A stretch of 64,000 bases of DNA from NCBI RefSeq assembly GCF_003667575.1, contig NZ_RCUY01000002.1, positions 654,337-718,336 of the forward strand, in the 5' to 3' direction. Each line of letters opens with the position of its first letter. Within the stretch, counting starts at the first letter, position 1. The stretch comes from Mycetocola lacteus. GTDB taxonomy: Bacteria; Actinomycetota; Actinomycetes; Actinomycetales; Microbacteriaceae. This document shows positions 17,778-27,855 of this stretch, in pieces. A program made the translations under genes and the position numbers. The notes beneath the pieces are model-generated. The model saw nothing but the letters and a program-made list of their open reading frames with translations, ran no database searches and was not told the DNA's origin.

Positions 17778-18548
17778 ATGAGTAACTTGTTCGGGTCAGA
17801 AGGTTGGGAAGAAGCAAGAGCAACAGTCACTTCTCTCGGAGGACTAATCGCACTCGTTTTCGCAGCAAGAACTTACGTGCTCAATAGTCGAAGTAAGCGC
17901 GAAGAACATCCACGACTCGTGTATTCTCGATGTTCTTCCATCTCAACGCTCGCGCCAGGAGAGCAATACAGATTTCCGGATGTTGACCCCTTCTATGCTG
18001 TGGTCTCAGCGAACTTCCGGCTTGCAAATGCCTGCGTGAATGAGCCCGCAGTAAACGTTGTCGTTGAAGTCTTCAATCGAAGCGACCAAGTTATTGGGCC
18101 AGCGTGGGTGCGTCTCTGTTACTCCGAAACGGACTGGCCGGCTTCACCAGGTATGACAATCCCTGTGTTGGCACCGGGTTCATCTGTTATCGTCCACCTA
18201 CTCGGCCAAAACGAGGCTCCAATCGGGAATTATGTGCTGGTACCAGGGGTGACTTTTCGTGACTCAGCTGGACATTGGTGGGAGAGAAAGGGAACAAATC
18301 CAATCCGATTGTTGCGTGTTGCGCCTCGGCTCGCTGCCATACACGAGAATCAGTTTTCGTCACCAGGGTTCCGCAGCATCGAGCTCGGCAACGGTCTCGC
18401 AGAGGACTTCCTTCCGGCCTGGAAACGGTGGCTATTTGACGCATGTCTTTCAAAAGTGCCGGGAATAGGCCCGCAACTTTGCAATGGCAAGTGGCGAAAC
18501 CACGCAGAAAAACAAGCCCGAGCACGTCTGGAGCGCAAGTATCGCTAA
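17778..18548 (+). CDS. Hypothetical protein with N-terminal membrane anchor (island)
   Basis: A 256-residue protein. One hydrophobic segment at about residues 17-36 (TVTSLGGLIALVFAARTYVL) is followed by a basic stretch (NSRSKREEHPR), which predicts an N-out single-pass anchor with the bulk of the protein in the cytoplasm. The rest is a probable beta-rich domain of about 150 residues and a basic tail. No enzyme motif is seen. Similar single-anchor proteins are common in actinobacterial accessory DNA, but I cannot assign a family. It is divergent from the 361-residue gene and preceded by a palindrome and a hairpin. Confidence 0.65.
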   Translation: MSNLFGSEGWEEARATVTSLGGLIALVFAARTYVLNSRSKREEHPRLVYSRCSSISTLAPGEQYRFPDVDPFYAVVSANFRLANACVNEPAVNVVVEVFNRSDQVIGPAWVRLCYSETDWPASPGMTIPVLAPGSSVIVHLLGQNEAPIGNYVLVPGVTFRDSAGHWWERKGTNPIRLLRVAPRLAAIHENQFSSPGFRSIELGNGLAEDFLPAWKRWLFDACLSKVPGIGPQLCNGKWRNHAEKQARARLERKYR

Positions 18549-18730
18549 GAAACAATAAGCTGCGTGAACCAATGTAACGTCTAGCTCGGGCTTGAAGTAA
18601 TTCCAGATTATCTCGGCACTAATCACACAAGCACTCGTCAGGTGGAGTGCGAGCACAGAGGACGATAAGAAGCCTAAACATCAGGCATGTCCTATCATCT
18701 GGCATATTCAACGTATGTAATGTTTATCGT

Positions 18731-19579
18731 ATGCAGTGGCGCTCCAGAAGATTCGACAAGACTGAGCTCGATGCTCTACACCCAGGCGTACCAACGTGGA
18801 TGCGCCGACCTCTGATCCGGTGGGCTACCGCCGTTATGGAATTGCGGAGGACGAAGAACGGTTCGATCAGTCGCGGAGAATTTGCGGATCCAGAGTTGGT
18901 CCAGAAGTTTGAGACCCTGACAAGACGATCAATCTCCCTACTGTCAGCCTTCAGAAGTTCAGGCGTACACGGTCTCTACGAGGAGATGGGTGATGAAGAG
19001 TTCCTTGACTTCATCGATTTTCTCTTATTCCACATGGCACAGTTTGGCCGACAAGGCACCGGCGTGATTAAAAGACTAGAAGACTTACTCCATGACGCAG
19101 GTTCAGAGTGGACAGTCGGGCACCGCAATAATCACATTTCTCTGGAAAAGCGTGTTGCCGAGGGCGTATCGATAGGAATTAGTGAGGTAATCGCCCATTC
19201 TGGCAATGCCGGTGAGCTGTTGGCCGAAGCCTGGAACGCAGCGTTCGGCCGTTCACCTGATGCCGAAGAAGCATACGAGAAAGCGATCAAAGCCGTGGAG
19301 GCGGCAGGCGCGAGTATCGTAACCCCAAACAATAAGAGGGCTACGCTCGGAACGATGGTTCGAGACATGAAAGCGCAGAAAGATTGGGGTCTTGATCTCA
19401 GTGCTCCGCACGCGGATGTGCCAGTAAAGATGGCGGAGGCCCTATGGATCGGCCAGGAAAGCCGTCACGGAGGTAACGGTTACAGGAAACCGACGCAAGC
19501 AGAAGCGGAAGCCGCCGTAATGCTCGCCATACCCCTCGTACAATGGTTCTCTTCGAGCGCAATTTCCCGTCGAGCTTAA
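18731..19579 (+). CDS. Abortive-infection-like (Abi_C/HEPN-like) protein, putative
   Basis: A 282-residue, mainly helical soluble protein. The C-terminal third reads AWNAAFGRSPDAEEAYEKAI, then ATLGTMVRDMK, then SRHGG followed by EAEAAVMLAIPLVQWF. This order (helix, RHG motif, terminal AA-x-LA-x-x-LV-x-WF helix) resembles the C-terminal domain of abortive-infection proteins (Abi_C, HEPN-like), but the canonical R-x4-H catalytic pair is not obvious. The start at ATG 18731 has no clear ribosome site, and an in-frame GTG at 18647 would add 28 residues. It lies in the AT-richer island and may act in phage defence; this is an inference from sequence pattern and context. Confidence 0.6.
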   Translation: MQWRSRRFDKTELDALHPGVPTWMRRPLIRWATAVMELRRTKNGSISRGEFADPELVQKFETLTRRSISLLSAFRSSGVHGLYEEMGDEEFLDFIDFLLFHMAQFGRQGTGVIKRLEDLLHDAGSEWTVGHRNNHISLEKRVAEGVSIGISEVIAHSGNAGELLAEAWNAAFGRSPDAEEAYEKAIKAVEAAGASIVTPNNKRATLGTMVRDMKAQKDWGLDLSAPHADVPVKMAEALWIGQESRHGGNGYRKPTQAEAEAAVMLAIPLVQWFSSSAISRRA

Positions 19580-19820
19580 GTACCTCGACTGCAATTGTGG
19601 GCAGGCTCGTGGCATTGGATGCTCCGCCAACTCCATTCTGAGAATACGCACTTCGTAACTGGTATACCGAAAACGTAGATGCAAAGTTTCAGGTGGAATT
19701 TAACGGACTAATGGATTTTCGGGGCGCGATTGTGTTGTGAGTCGATTGTTCGGGGCGTGAGGGGCTCCACCCGGGGCCGGAGCACGTTTTACTCCACCGC
19801 CCTGACATGCTATACATCGG
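19580..19820. other. Right edge of the island, no gene seen
   Basis: About 240 bases between the abortive-infection-like gene and a core membrane-protein gene read from the other strand. Base composition returns to the core level near 19730. No direct repeat matching the left edge, tRNA or terminator with a clear stem was recognised. Confidence 0.4.
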
Positions 19821-21164
19821 CTACGCGGGCAGCGGGTCCCGATCAGGCTCGGCGGCGGGCACAACCTCCGCCGGGCGGCGCAGCAGCTCCAGCAGGATGA
19901 TCACCACCAGGCCACCCACGAGGGTCCAGATCACCAGGCCCACGGTAAGCGGACGCCCCCAGATCAGGATCGCCGCGGCCCCCAGGGCCAACACGATTCG
20001 AATTTTCGGCGCGAGCAGGCTCAGGCGACGGCCAAACCGGCCGGTGCCGATGCCGTGCTGATCCCCGAATGATCGGGCCCGGGCAAACAGCGCGGTGCTG
20101 GCACCGCGCAGGGTCCGGGGCGTGCGCCAGGGACCGGTCCACCAGGCGATGACCCCCACCAGCAGGGCGATGATCGCGACGGTGATCGACAGATCCCGGG
20201 TAAAACCGGTCCCGGTTTCCAGGATCAGCTGAGCCACCGGCACCGACCCCATGCTGGCACCGAGGCTCGGAGCCAGCACGCTCACGCCGATGTTCAGGGC
20301 CAGCACCACCAGCAGCAGCACCCCGGCCAGGAGTCCCGCACCCCACAGCACCGCGGTACGGCGTCTGGGTGCCAGCAGGACGCCCCCGAGAAGCGCGAGC
20401 AGCCCCAGGGGAGCCAGCCACGCGCCCGCGGCCTGGAGGAGGGCGTAGCCGGGACGCAGGCGGGCCAGCTCGTCGGCCTGCACCAGAACCAGCGTGCGAT
20501 CCACCGTGGGGATCACCGCGGCAATGCCCACCCCCTCGGCCAGCAGCCGTGATTTGACGGCGTCGACAATCGGTCCGAGTTGCACACCGAGGCTCCCATC
20601 GCGGCTCAGGGCAAGGAGGGAGTTTTGTGTGCCCGAGAGCGCCGCCACCACCTCGCGATGGGTGTGGGTGAGCAGGCCCGTGGTGAGCTGGGTGAAGGCG
20701 GGGGAGGCGATCACCTCGTCCACCGTGCGTTCGATCAGGCCGTTCATCCCGGCCACCGCGACACCCTGCAGCGCGTTCAGCGCGGTGCGGGCGCGCTCGG
20801 GAACGCCCAGTTCGTCGAGCCCGTCAAAGGCGCTGGCCGTGAGCGCGGGCAGATTCACGGCGGCGATGATCGCCTGACTGACCTCGCTCGCGATCAGTGA
20901 TCGCACCTCGGGTTCGGCCAGCAGCGGCTCGAAGGTGTCCACAAACACCTCGGTCCGGGCCGTCTGGGTGGCCGCCCAGTTTGCCACAATCGCGACCGGG
21001 GCAAGCAGCGCCCCGAGCGCCAGCAGCACACCGGCCCCGATCCAGCGCAGGCGTTGCCCGGCGGATCGAGATCCCCGCAGGCGCGCGTTTTCGGCCTCCA
21101 GCCCGGCCAGGCGGGCGTGCAGGGTCGCGTTCTCCGCGGATTCTGGTGTTGCGTTCTCGCTCAT
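19821..21164 (-). CDS. Integral membrane protein with N-terminal coiled coil, unknown function
   Basis: A 447-residue protein starting at ATG 21164. Residues about 10-35 form a short leucine-containing coiled coil (ARLAGLEAENARLRG), then a first membrane helix near 45-65. A large extracytoplasmic region of about 165 residues follows, and four further hydrophobic segments run from about 245 to 430, ending in a charged tail. The topology resembles conserved actinobacterial membrane proteins of unknown role. A longer frame to 21197 would add 11 residues without support. No enzymatic motif was identified. Confidence 0.75.
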   Translation of the reverse strand: MSENATPESAENATLHARLAGLEAENARLRGSRSAGQRLRWIGAGVLLALGALLAPVAIVANWAATQTARTEVFVDTFEPLLAEPEVRSLIASEVSQAIIAAVNLPALTASAFDGLDELGVPERARTALNALQGVAVAGMNGLIERTVDEVIASPAFTQLTTGLLTHTHREVVAALSGTQNSLLALSRDGSLGVQLGPIVDAVKSRLLAEGVGIAAVIPTVDRTLVLVQADELARLRPGYALLQAAGAWLAPLGLLALLGGVLLAPRRRTAVLWGAGLLAGVLLLVVLALNIGVSVLAPSLGASMGSVPVAQLILETGTGFTRDLSITVAIIALLVGVIAWWTGPWRTPRTLRGASTALFARARSFGDQHGIGTGRFGRRLSLLAPKIRIVLALGAAAILIWGRPLTVGLVIWTLVGGLVVIILLELLRRPAEVVPAAEPDRDPLPA

Positions 21165-21331
21165 CGGTGCAAGCGTAGCGCGGGCAGAGCGCCGCACCTA
21201 TGCCCACGTTCACGCGCCACAGACCCAAACCCCACAAAGCCCGTGATGACGTGGTTCCCGCCCGAAACCACAACGCCCGCGATCCGAATCGGCGTTCGGG
21301 TCGCGGGCGAGGGCGGATGCGTGGTTGATGC

Positions 21332-21805
21332 CTAGTGGGCGCGGGGGCGCTGGTCGCCCTCGGTGTCCTGCGCGTGGATGTCGCGCGCCTCAAAGTCGTC
21401 GGGCTTGATCGCCAGCGAGAACATCGCGATACCGATCAGACCCACGATGAAGGCGACGCCGCCGAGGATCAGGCCGAGCATCGGCTCCCGCGAGGCGTAG
21501 GCGGCGATGATCCCGGTGAATCCACCAAAGATCAGGGCGATGACCAGCAGCTCTACCGGACGCAGGATCTCGCGACGGGTGGGCTTACGCGGCGGAATCG
21601 GAGCGACCTGGGCGGCCGCATCAAACGCGTTGGCGGTCTCATCGGCCGGAGCATCGGCGTCGGGCTGGGTGCCCGAATCGGCAGCGGCATCCGTCGCGGG
21701 GTGAGACGCGGAATCCGGGCGCACGTCGGCGGCCGGCTGAGCGGCGGCATCGGGTGCCGATTCCGGGGTGGTTTCGGGCTCCTGGCCGGCTGCGGGGGAG
21801 GTCAT
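21332..21805 (-). CDS. Small membrane protein with disordered acidic N-terminus
   Basis: A 157-residue protein. Residues 1-70 are low-complexity, rich in Ala, Pro, Asp, Glu and Thr, and probably disordered. A basic stretch (PPRKPTRREILRP) precedes two hydrophobic helices at about 85-102 and 109-133, and the tail is charged (DTEGDQRPRAH). It lies 3 bp downstream of the HdeD-like gene in the same direction, so the two are probably cotranscribed. Function unknown. Confidence 0.7.
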   Translation of the reverse strand: MTSPAAGQEPETTPESAPDAAAQPAADVRPDSASHPATDAAADSGTQPDADAPADETANAFDAAAQVAPIPPRKPTRREILRPVELLVIALIFGGFTGIIAAYASREPMLGLILGGVAFIVGLIGIAMFSLAIKPDDFEARDIHAQDTEGDQRPRAH

Positions 21806-21808
21806 GTA

Positions 21809-22483
21809 CTAGTCGCCTTTCGAGACGGAAACTGCGGGGACCACCTTGGCGGCCGGGGCCCATTTCAGGGAGAGTGCGGCGATCGCCTGGTAGGCAGCGA
21901 CGATGGCCGCATACGCTCCAAACAGGCCGACGGTCATGATCGAGGCGTTCAGCACTCCCGGAGGGGTCTTGCCGTCGCCACCGAAGTTGTGAACGTAGTC
22001 CGGACGCACCAGCAGCACGGCGATCGCCAGCAGCAGGGTGAACGCACCCACGGCGATCCAGTCGCGGGCGATGCCCAGGCGTCCGCGGGCACGCAGACCG
22101 CCGACCAGCTCCAGAACACCGCTGATCAGCGCCCATCCGGCGATCAGACCGAGCAGTCCGATCAGGTGCGCGGCGGGGGCCGTCAGCAGGATGACCAGGG
22201 CGGCGACGCCGGCAACCACGCCGATCGCCCCCTGTGCGCGGGTCGCACCGCGGCCGAAACGAACGGGCACGTTGCGGGCACCCCAGATCAGCTGGATGAG
22301 CCCCTCGATCAGCGCGTACGCGGCAAAAGCCGTGAGACCCAGCTGCGGGGAGTGATCGCTGGAGAAGGTGATAACCAGCGCCACCACGGCCGCAATCACC
22401 GCACGCGAGAGCGGCAGCAGCCAGCTCCCGGAGGGCAGCGCGGGCGGGGTATCGCCGGTGTGAACGGCTTCGGACGTGGCCAC
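21809..22483 (-). CDS. HdeD/DUF308-like integral membrane protein
   Basis: A 224-residue polytopic membrane protein with about six helices in three pairs, resembling the DUF308/HdeD-type family (repeated pattern of a Gly/Ala-rich helix followed by a charged loop, for example LIEGLIQLIWGARN and ISGVLELVGGLRARGRLG). In enterobacteria HdeD is linked to acid resistance, but the role in actinobacteria is unknown. The downstream small membrane protein starts 3 bp after its stop. The weak sequence similarity makes the family name tentative. Confidence 0.68.
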   Translation of the reverse strand: MATSEAVHTGDTPPALPSGSWLLPLSRAVIAAVVALVITFSSDHSPQLGLTAFAAYALIEGLIQLIWGARNVPVRFGRGATRAQGAIGVVAGVAALVILLTAPAAHLIGLLGLIAGWALISGVLELVGGLRARGRLGIARDWIAVGAFTLLLAIAVLLVRPDYVHNFGGDGKTPPGVLNASIMTVGLFGAYAAIVAAYQAIAALSLKWAPAAKVVPAVSVSKGD

Positions 22484-22600
22484 GACTTATCCTCTTTCCC
22501 AGGATTTATACGATCCCACCCAGTCTACGCCAGCCAGCGCGCAACGCCGCCCGCGAGCACGTACACTTCCGCCCCTCGTCCCGGAACGCACTGCCGCCTC

Positions 22601-22662
22601 GGAACCGGGAGCGAGGTCGGCGAACCCCAGGAACAGAGCATGCCCGGGAACGACGCCCGTGG

Positions 22663-22689
<27 letters not shown>
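22601..22689. repeat. 24-bp direct repeat of the dnaB 3' end
   Basis: The 24-bp sequence beginning GGAACCGGGAGCGAGGTCGG occurs exactly at 22666-22689, where it encodes the last residues of DnaB (FADLAPGS), and again at 22601-22624, 65 bp further downstream and outside the gene. Flanking sequence does not match, so only the coding tail is duplicated. Confidence 0.9.
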
Positions 22690-24036
<1,347 letters not shown>

Positions 24037-24206
24037 CGATTTACTCCTTCACGCCAGGCGCGATAACCGCCGTGTCGACCATCGTCGCGTGCTCTCAGCA
24101 CACCACAGACCACCGACACCGAAGCCCTGCACCGGCCGGAGAATTCGGGCCGCGAGAGGGATCCTCGACCACGCTACGGGAGCACCCCACAGAATCACAA
24201 ATGCAC

Positions 24207-24283
24207 TTGTGGATAACTCTGTGGAGAATCTGCGGGAAACTCCGTCCACAATGTGCACAACCTGTGGGGGATCCTGTGGATAA
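24207..24283. promoter_or_regulatory. DnaA-box cluster upstream of dnaB
   Basis: Two perfect DnaA boxes in the minus orientation (TGTGGATAA at 24208-24216 and 24275-24283) flank weaker ones (TGTGGAGAA near 24220, GTCCACA at 24244-24250, CTGTGGGGG at 24262-24270). An AT-rich run (AAGAAAAAAC, then CTATATATGG) follows at 24282-24307. The arrangement suggests DnaA control of dnaB or a minor DnaA-binding locus. Confidence 0.65.
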
Positions 24284-24383
24284 GAAAAAACTTTCGCTCT
24301 ATATATGGCGATAACCAGGGCTTTTATCTCTCCACATGGGTGTGCGAAAAAGTCTCTCCACCGGTGGGTGAATGTTGTCGTCA

Positions 24384-24402
24384 TACACACCCTCCGTGTG
24401 TA
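24384..24402. promoter_or_regulatory. Inverted repeat upstream of the secreted lipase
   Basis: TACACAC-CCTCC-GTGTGTA forms a 7-bp perfect inverted repeat about 150 bases before the lipase start. It could be an operator or a small hairpin. There is no direct evidence for either. Confidence 0.35.
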
Positions 24403-24554
24403 CAACTACTTGACCGCGGCCGCAATACCGCTGTAGATTGTGCGACCTGTTCCCGAGCTTACGCGCGTTGATGCCCCGTTTGCCGGACATTCGTTTTCTT
24501 CACACGCGGATCTGTTTTACTCCTCCCACATCACACCCAACCCTCGGAGGATCG

Positions 24555-25919
24555 ATGAAGATCACCGTTTCACCCACAACCCTCTCTGCCGGTTCACTCG
24601 CACTGCTGGTGACGGGCGCACTCCTTGTGCCCGCCGGCACCGCGCAGGCGGCTATCCCGCCCGCAATCCGTACCGAAACGCCAGTGCCAGCGCCAACGCC
24701 CGCGCCCGCGTCAACCGCCGTGCCCGTGTCAGGCGACACCGACCCTGCCGCACAGCTTCCGCCGCTCAGCGCGCAGACGCTCGCGGGGGGAGTTGATAGC
24801 TCCTTCTACGACCTGCCCGTCCCCATTCCGGCCACGCCCGGCCAGCTCGTGCGCCATCGCCCAGTCGACGCCAAGCTCATCACCAAGTACATTCCGGTGC
24901 CCGCCCAGGCCGAGCTGGTCATGTATTCCAGCACCGCGAGCGACGGCACACCCAACGTGGTTACCGGGACCGTGTTCACCCCCTGGGAGGCATATTCGGG
25001 CACCGGAGAACGCCCCCTGGTCTCCCTCGCGCCCGGCACCCAGGGCCTCGGTCAAGACTGCACACCCTCGCGTCAGTTTGTTGCGGGCACGGAGTATGAG
25101 GCCTTCCCCGTCACCGCGCTCCTCATTGCCGGCTACTCGGTTGTGGTCACGGACTACCAGGGTGCCGGCACCACCCTCAACAACTCCTACCTCGCCCGGG
25201 TGACGCAGGGTAACGCGGTGCTGGATGCCGCCCGAGCGGCACCGAAAACCGGACTGCCCTCGATCACCCCCACCGCCCCGGTACTGCTCTACGGGTATTC
25301 GCAGGGGGGTGGCGCAGTGGCCTCGGCCGCCGAACTCGCCGCAAGCTATGCGCCCGAGCTGCCCATCATCGGCGGTTTTGCCGGAGGGGTTCCGGCGGAT
25401 CTCAACGCCGTTGCCAGCTCCATTCAGGACACCCCATCGAGCACCCTGCTGCTGTTTGCGCTCACCTCGCTCGGCAACCTTGCCGGGATTAATGCCGACG
25501 ACTATCTCAACGAGTCGGGCCAAGCGGCTCGCGCCTGGGCCGCCGAAAACTGCGTGATCCCCACCACCGAGCGCTATGCAAGTACGCCCATGCGCTCGCT
25601 GACCACTACCGGGGAGTCGATCACCGCCCTGATTGATCGGGTACCCGAGTTCAAGAAGACGGTGGCCGAACAGACCATCGGTCTCGGCACACCAAACTTC
25701 CCCATCCTGGTGGGGCAGAGCCCGGCCGATGAGATCATCCAGCCCGCACAGTCGGCAAAAATGGTGGAACAGTGGTGTTCACGGGGAGCACAGGTGCAAA
25801 CGATCGAGGCACCACCGGTGAACCATGTGATGGGTGCCATCACCCTCGTGCCGGCGGCACTGAACTTCCTCTACCAGCGGGTAAACAAGATCCCGGCTGC
25901 CGGGTTCTGTGGTAATTAG
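24555..25919 (+). CDS. Secreted lipase (LIP family)
   Basis: A 454-residue exported alpha/beta hydrolase of the secretory-lipase (LIP, PF03583) type. A signal peptide ends around TAQA-AIPP (about residue 32), followed by a Pro/Ala/Thr-rich stretch to about residue 65. The nucleophile elbow GYSQGG holds the catalytic Ser. An Asp in VGQSPADEII and the His in PPVNHVMG are likely the rest of the triad. It should hydrolyse acylglycerols or esters outside the cell. The start at ATG 24555 has an ideal GGAGG ribosome site; upstream in-frame codons are unnecessary. A bidirectional terminator follows. Confidence 0.85.
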   Translation: MKITVSPTTLSAGSLALLVTGALLVPAGTAQAAIPPAIRTETPVPAPTPAPASTAVPVSGDTDPAAQLPPLSAQTLAGGVDSSFYDLPVPIPATPGQLVRHRPVDAKLITKYIPVPAQAELVMYSSTASDGTPNVVTGTVFTPWEAYSGTGERPLVSLAPGTQGLGQDCTPSRQFVAGTEYEAFPVTALLIAGYSVVVTDYQGAGTTLNNSYLARVTQGNAVLDAARAAPKTGLPSITPTAPVLLYGYSQGGGAVASAAELAASYAPELPIIGGFAGGVPADLNAVASSIQDTPSSTLLLFALTSLGNLAGINADDYLNESGQAARAWAAENCVIPTTERYASTPMRSLTTTGESITALIDRVPEFKKTVAEQTIGLGTPNFPILVGQSPADEIIQPAQSAKMVEQWCSRGAQVQTIEAPPVNHVMGAITLVPAALNFLYQRVNKIPAAGFCGN

Positions 25920-25925
25920 GCACAA

Positions 25926-25960
25926 AAAACGGCCCCGGATCAGTGATCCGGGGCCGTTTT
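25926..25960. terminator. Bidirectional terminator between lipase and rplI
   Basis: A 17-bp perfect inverted repeat with a single central base starts with A4 and ends with T4 (AAAACGGCCCC and its complement at the ends). It sits between two convergent genes and reads as an intrinsic terminator on both strands. Confidence 0.88.
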
Positions 25961-25987
25961 GGCGATGCACCCCGAGGGGTGAATCAA

Positions 25988-26440
25988 CTACTTAGCGGCT
26001 ACCACCTGAAGGGTGATGGTCGCGCTAACCTCGTCGTGCAGACGAACCAGGACCTTGTGGTCACCGGTTGCCTTGATCGCGTTGGGGATCTCGACCTTAC
26101 GCTTGTCGATCTCGCCAGCGCCCGCAGCCGAAACGGCGGCGGCGATGTCAGCGGTCTTCACCGAACCGAACAGGCGGCCTTCGCGACCGGCCTTGACGGT
26201 CAGCTTGACCTTGCCCTGCTCCAGGTTTGCCTTGAGCGCCTGAGCGTCCTCGAGGTTGTGCAGTGCACGAGCGGCGCGAGCCGCCTTGATCTGCTCAACC
26301 TGCTTCTCGCCACCGCGAGTCCAGACAACAGCAAAGCCCTTGGGCACGAGGTAGTTACGGGCAAAGCCGTTCTTCACCTCGATAACGTCCCCGGGGGCAC
26401 CGAGACCGGTGACCTCGTGGGTCAGAATTACCTTCGACAT
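25988..26440 (-). CDS. rplI: 50S ribosomal protein L9
   Basis: A 150-residue bL9 protein. The N-terminal RNA-binding domain ([20 protein letters not shown], then [11 protein letters not shown]) is joined by a long helix to the C-terminal domain ([13 protein letters not shown]). It is last in the rpsF-ssb-rpsR-rplI operon, 11 bp after rpsR. Confidence 0.96.
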   Translation of the reverse strand: MSKVILTHEVTGLGAPGDVIEVKNGFARNYLVPKGFAVVWTRGGEKQVEQIKAARAARALHNLEDAQALKANLEQGKVKLTVKAGREGRLFGSVKTADIAAAVSAAGAGEIDKRKVEIPNAIKATGDHKVLVRLHDEVSATITLQVVAAK

Positions 26441-26451
26441 TTGCTTACTCC

Positions 26452-26712
26452 TTAGCGGCCGGAGCCGGCGTAGGGGAGAAGAGCCATCTCACGTGCGTTC
26501 TTGACGGCACGTGCGATGAGGCGCTGCTCCTGGACGGAAACACCGGTGATGCGACGGGCGCGGATCTTTCCACGCTCGGAGATGAACTTGCGCAGGGTTG
26601 CGACATCCTTGTAATCGATGACGCCGACGCGGATAGCCTTCGCGGGAGCGACGACCTTTGCGCCCTTACCGCGGGCAGGCTTGCGGCCAGGGCCGCCAGA
26701 CTTTCCAGCCAT
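26452..26712 (-). CDS. rpsR: 30S ribosomal protein S18
   Basis: An 86-residue bS18 protein with the conserved core [18 protein letters not shown] followed by RRITGV and [17 protein letters not shown]. The basic Gly/Lys-rich N-terminus is longer than in E. coli, as usual in actinobacteria. No C-x2-C zinc motif is visible, so this copy is of the zinc-independent type. It lies in the standard operon between ssb and rplI. Confidence 0.95.
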   Translation of the reverse strand: MAGKSGGPGRKPARGKGAKVVAPAKAIRVGVIDYKDVATLRKFISERGKIRARRITGVSVQEQRLIARAVKNAREMALLPYAGSGR

Positions 26713-26762
26713 AATGATTTCCTTAGTGTGCTACCTCGAGCCGAAGGCTCGAAGAAAATTTC

Positions 26763-27287
26763 TTAGAAGGGAGTGTCGTCCCCGAAGGTGCCGGGAGTGT
26801 TCCAGGCATCTGCTCCAGAGGACGCGTTGTTCGACGGCGCGTTGTTGTACGACGGCGCGGCACTGGCCCAGGGCTCATCCGATACGGCACCCTGCTGCGG
26901 GGAGCGAGCTCCACCGCCGGAGGACTGTGCACGGCTGACCTGAGCGGTTGCGTACCGCAGCGACGGACCGATCTCGTCAACTTCAAGCTCGATCGCGGTG
27001 CGCTTTTCGCCTTCCTTCGTCTCATAGGAACGCTGCTTCAGGCGACCGGTCGCGATGACACGGCTTCCCTTGCTCAGCGATCCGGCGACGTGCTCGGCAA
27101 ATTCGCGCCAGACCGAAGCGCGGAGGAACAGCGCTTCGCCGTCCTTCCACTCGTTCGACTGACGATCGAAGTTACGCGGGGTCGATGCGATCGTAAAGTT
27201 GGCGACCGCCAGCCCGGACTGCGTGTAGCGCAGCTCCGGGTCCGAGGTGAGGTTTCCCACCACGGTAATGATCGTTTCGCCGGCCAT
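26763..27287 (-). CDS. ssb: Single-stranded DNA-binding protein
   Basis: A 174-residue SSB. The OB fold covers residues 1-110 ([39 protein letters not shown]). A flexible Ser/Asn/Ala-rich linker follows and the acidic tip ends in DDTPF, which recruits replication and repair partners. It binds single-stranded DNA during replication. It is encoded 5 bp after rpsF and upstream of rpsR, the usual bacterial arrangement. Confidence 0.95.
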   Translation of the reverse strand: MAGETIITVVGNLTSDPELRYTQSGLAVANFTIASTPRNFDRQSNEWKDGEALFLRASVWREFAEHVAGSLSKGSRVIATGRLKQRSYETKEGEKRTAIELEVDEIGPSLRYATAQVSRAQSSGGGARSPQQGAVSDEPWASAAPSYNNAPSNNASSGADAWNTPGTFGDDTPF

Positions 27288-27292
27288 CGAAA

Positions 27293-27676
27293 CTACTCGG
27301 CCTTCGCCTCGGCCGACTGGGCCTTAGCGGCAGCACGGGCGGCCTTGGCGCTTGCGCGCTCGGCTTCCACGGCAACCTGAGCGATTGCTTCCTCGGCACG
27401 CAGCACCTTGGTGCGCATGACGGCCTCGGACAGCTTGAGCTGACGGTCCAGCTCAGTGGTCGCGGCAGCGGTAGCGGTGAAGTCGACGACAGCGTAGATG
27501 CCTTCGGCCTTCTTGTTGATCTCGTACGCCAGACGACGACGGCCCCAGATGTCAACCTTTTCGATGGTTCCACCATCGTTGCGGATGACGTTCAGGAACT
27601 TGTCGAGGCTCGGTGCAACCGTGCGCTCGTCAATCTCCGGGTCGAGAATAACCATGAGTTCATACTGATGCGTCAC
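27293..27676 (-). CDS. rpsF: 30S ribosomal protein S6
   Basis: A 127-residue bS6 protein starting at GTG 27676 ([20 protein letters not shown]) behind an excellent AAGGAGGTGG ribosome site; a longer frame to 27736 is not needed. The ferredoxin-like core includes [20 protein letters not shown]. The Ala/Lys/Glu-rich C-terminal extension is common in actinobacteria. First gene of the rpsF-ssb-rpsR-rplI operon, where S6/S18 may regulate translation. Confidence 0.95.
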   Translation of the reverse strand: MTHQYELMVILDPEIDERTVAPSLDKFLNVIRNDGGTIEKVDIWGRRRLAYEINKKAEGIYAVVDFTATAAATTELDRQLKLSEAVMRTKVLRAEEAIAQVAVEAERASAKAARAAAKAQSAEAKAE

Positions 27677-27817
27677 TAACCCACCTCCTTCGGACTCGAA
27701 CGGCCACAGGATTTCTGTGACAGGAGGGTTCTGCATCGTTGCCGATCCTCGCCCCAGAAGGGGGCTTAAATGGACAACTTGCTCAGTCTACTTGATTTTG
27801 ACCGCGCGTGTCGCCCC

Positions 27818-27826
27818 TGTGGACAA
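27818..27826. promoter_or_regulatory. Single DnaA box upstream of rpsF-ssb
   Basis: TGTGGACAA is the complement of TTGTCCACA, the DnaA-box form preferred in high-GC actinobacteria. It lies about 140 bases before the rpsF start. A single box carries limited weight. Confidence 0.4.
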
Positions 27827-27855
27827 CTGCACCGCTTTATATGGGCTGTGGAAAG

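Noticed and set aside
15170..19815. tRNA-targeted integration (att sites) for the island
   Set aside because: No tRNA gene, no matching direct repeats at the two edges and no integrase were found.
24207..24310. Chromosomal oriC
   Set aside because: Only two perfect DnaA boxes are present and dnaA/dnaN are not adjacent; the cluster is better explained as a regulatory or auxiliary DnaA site.
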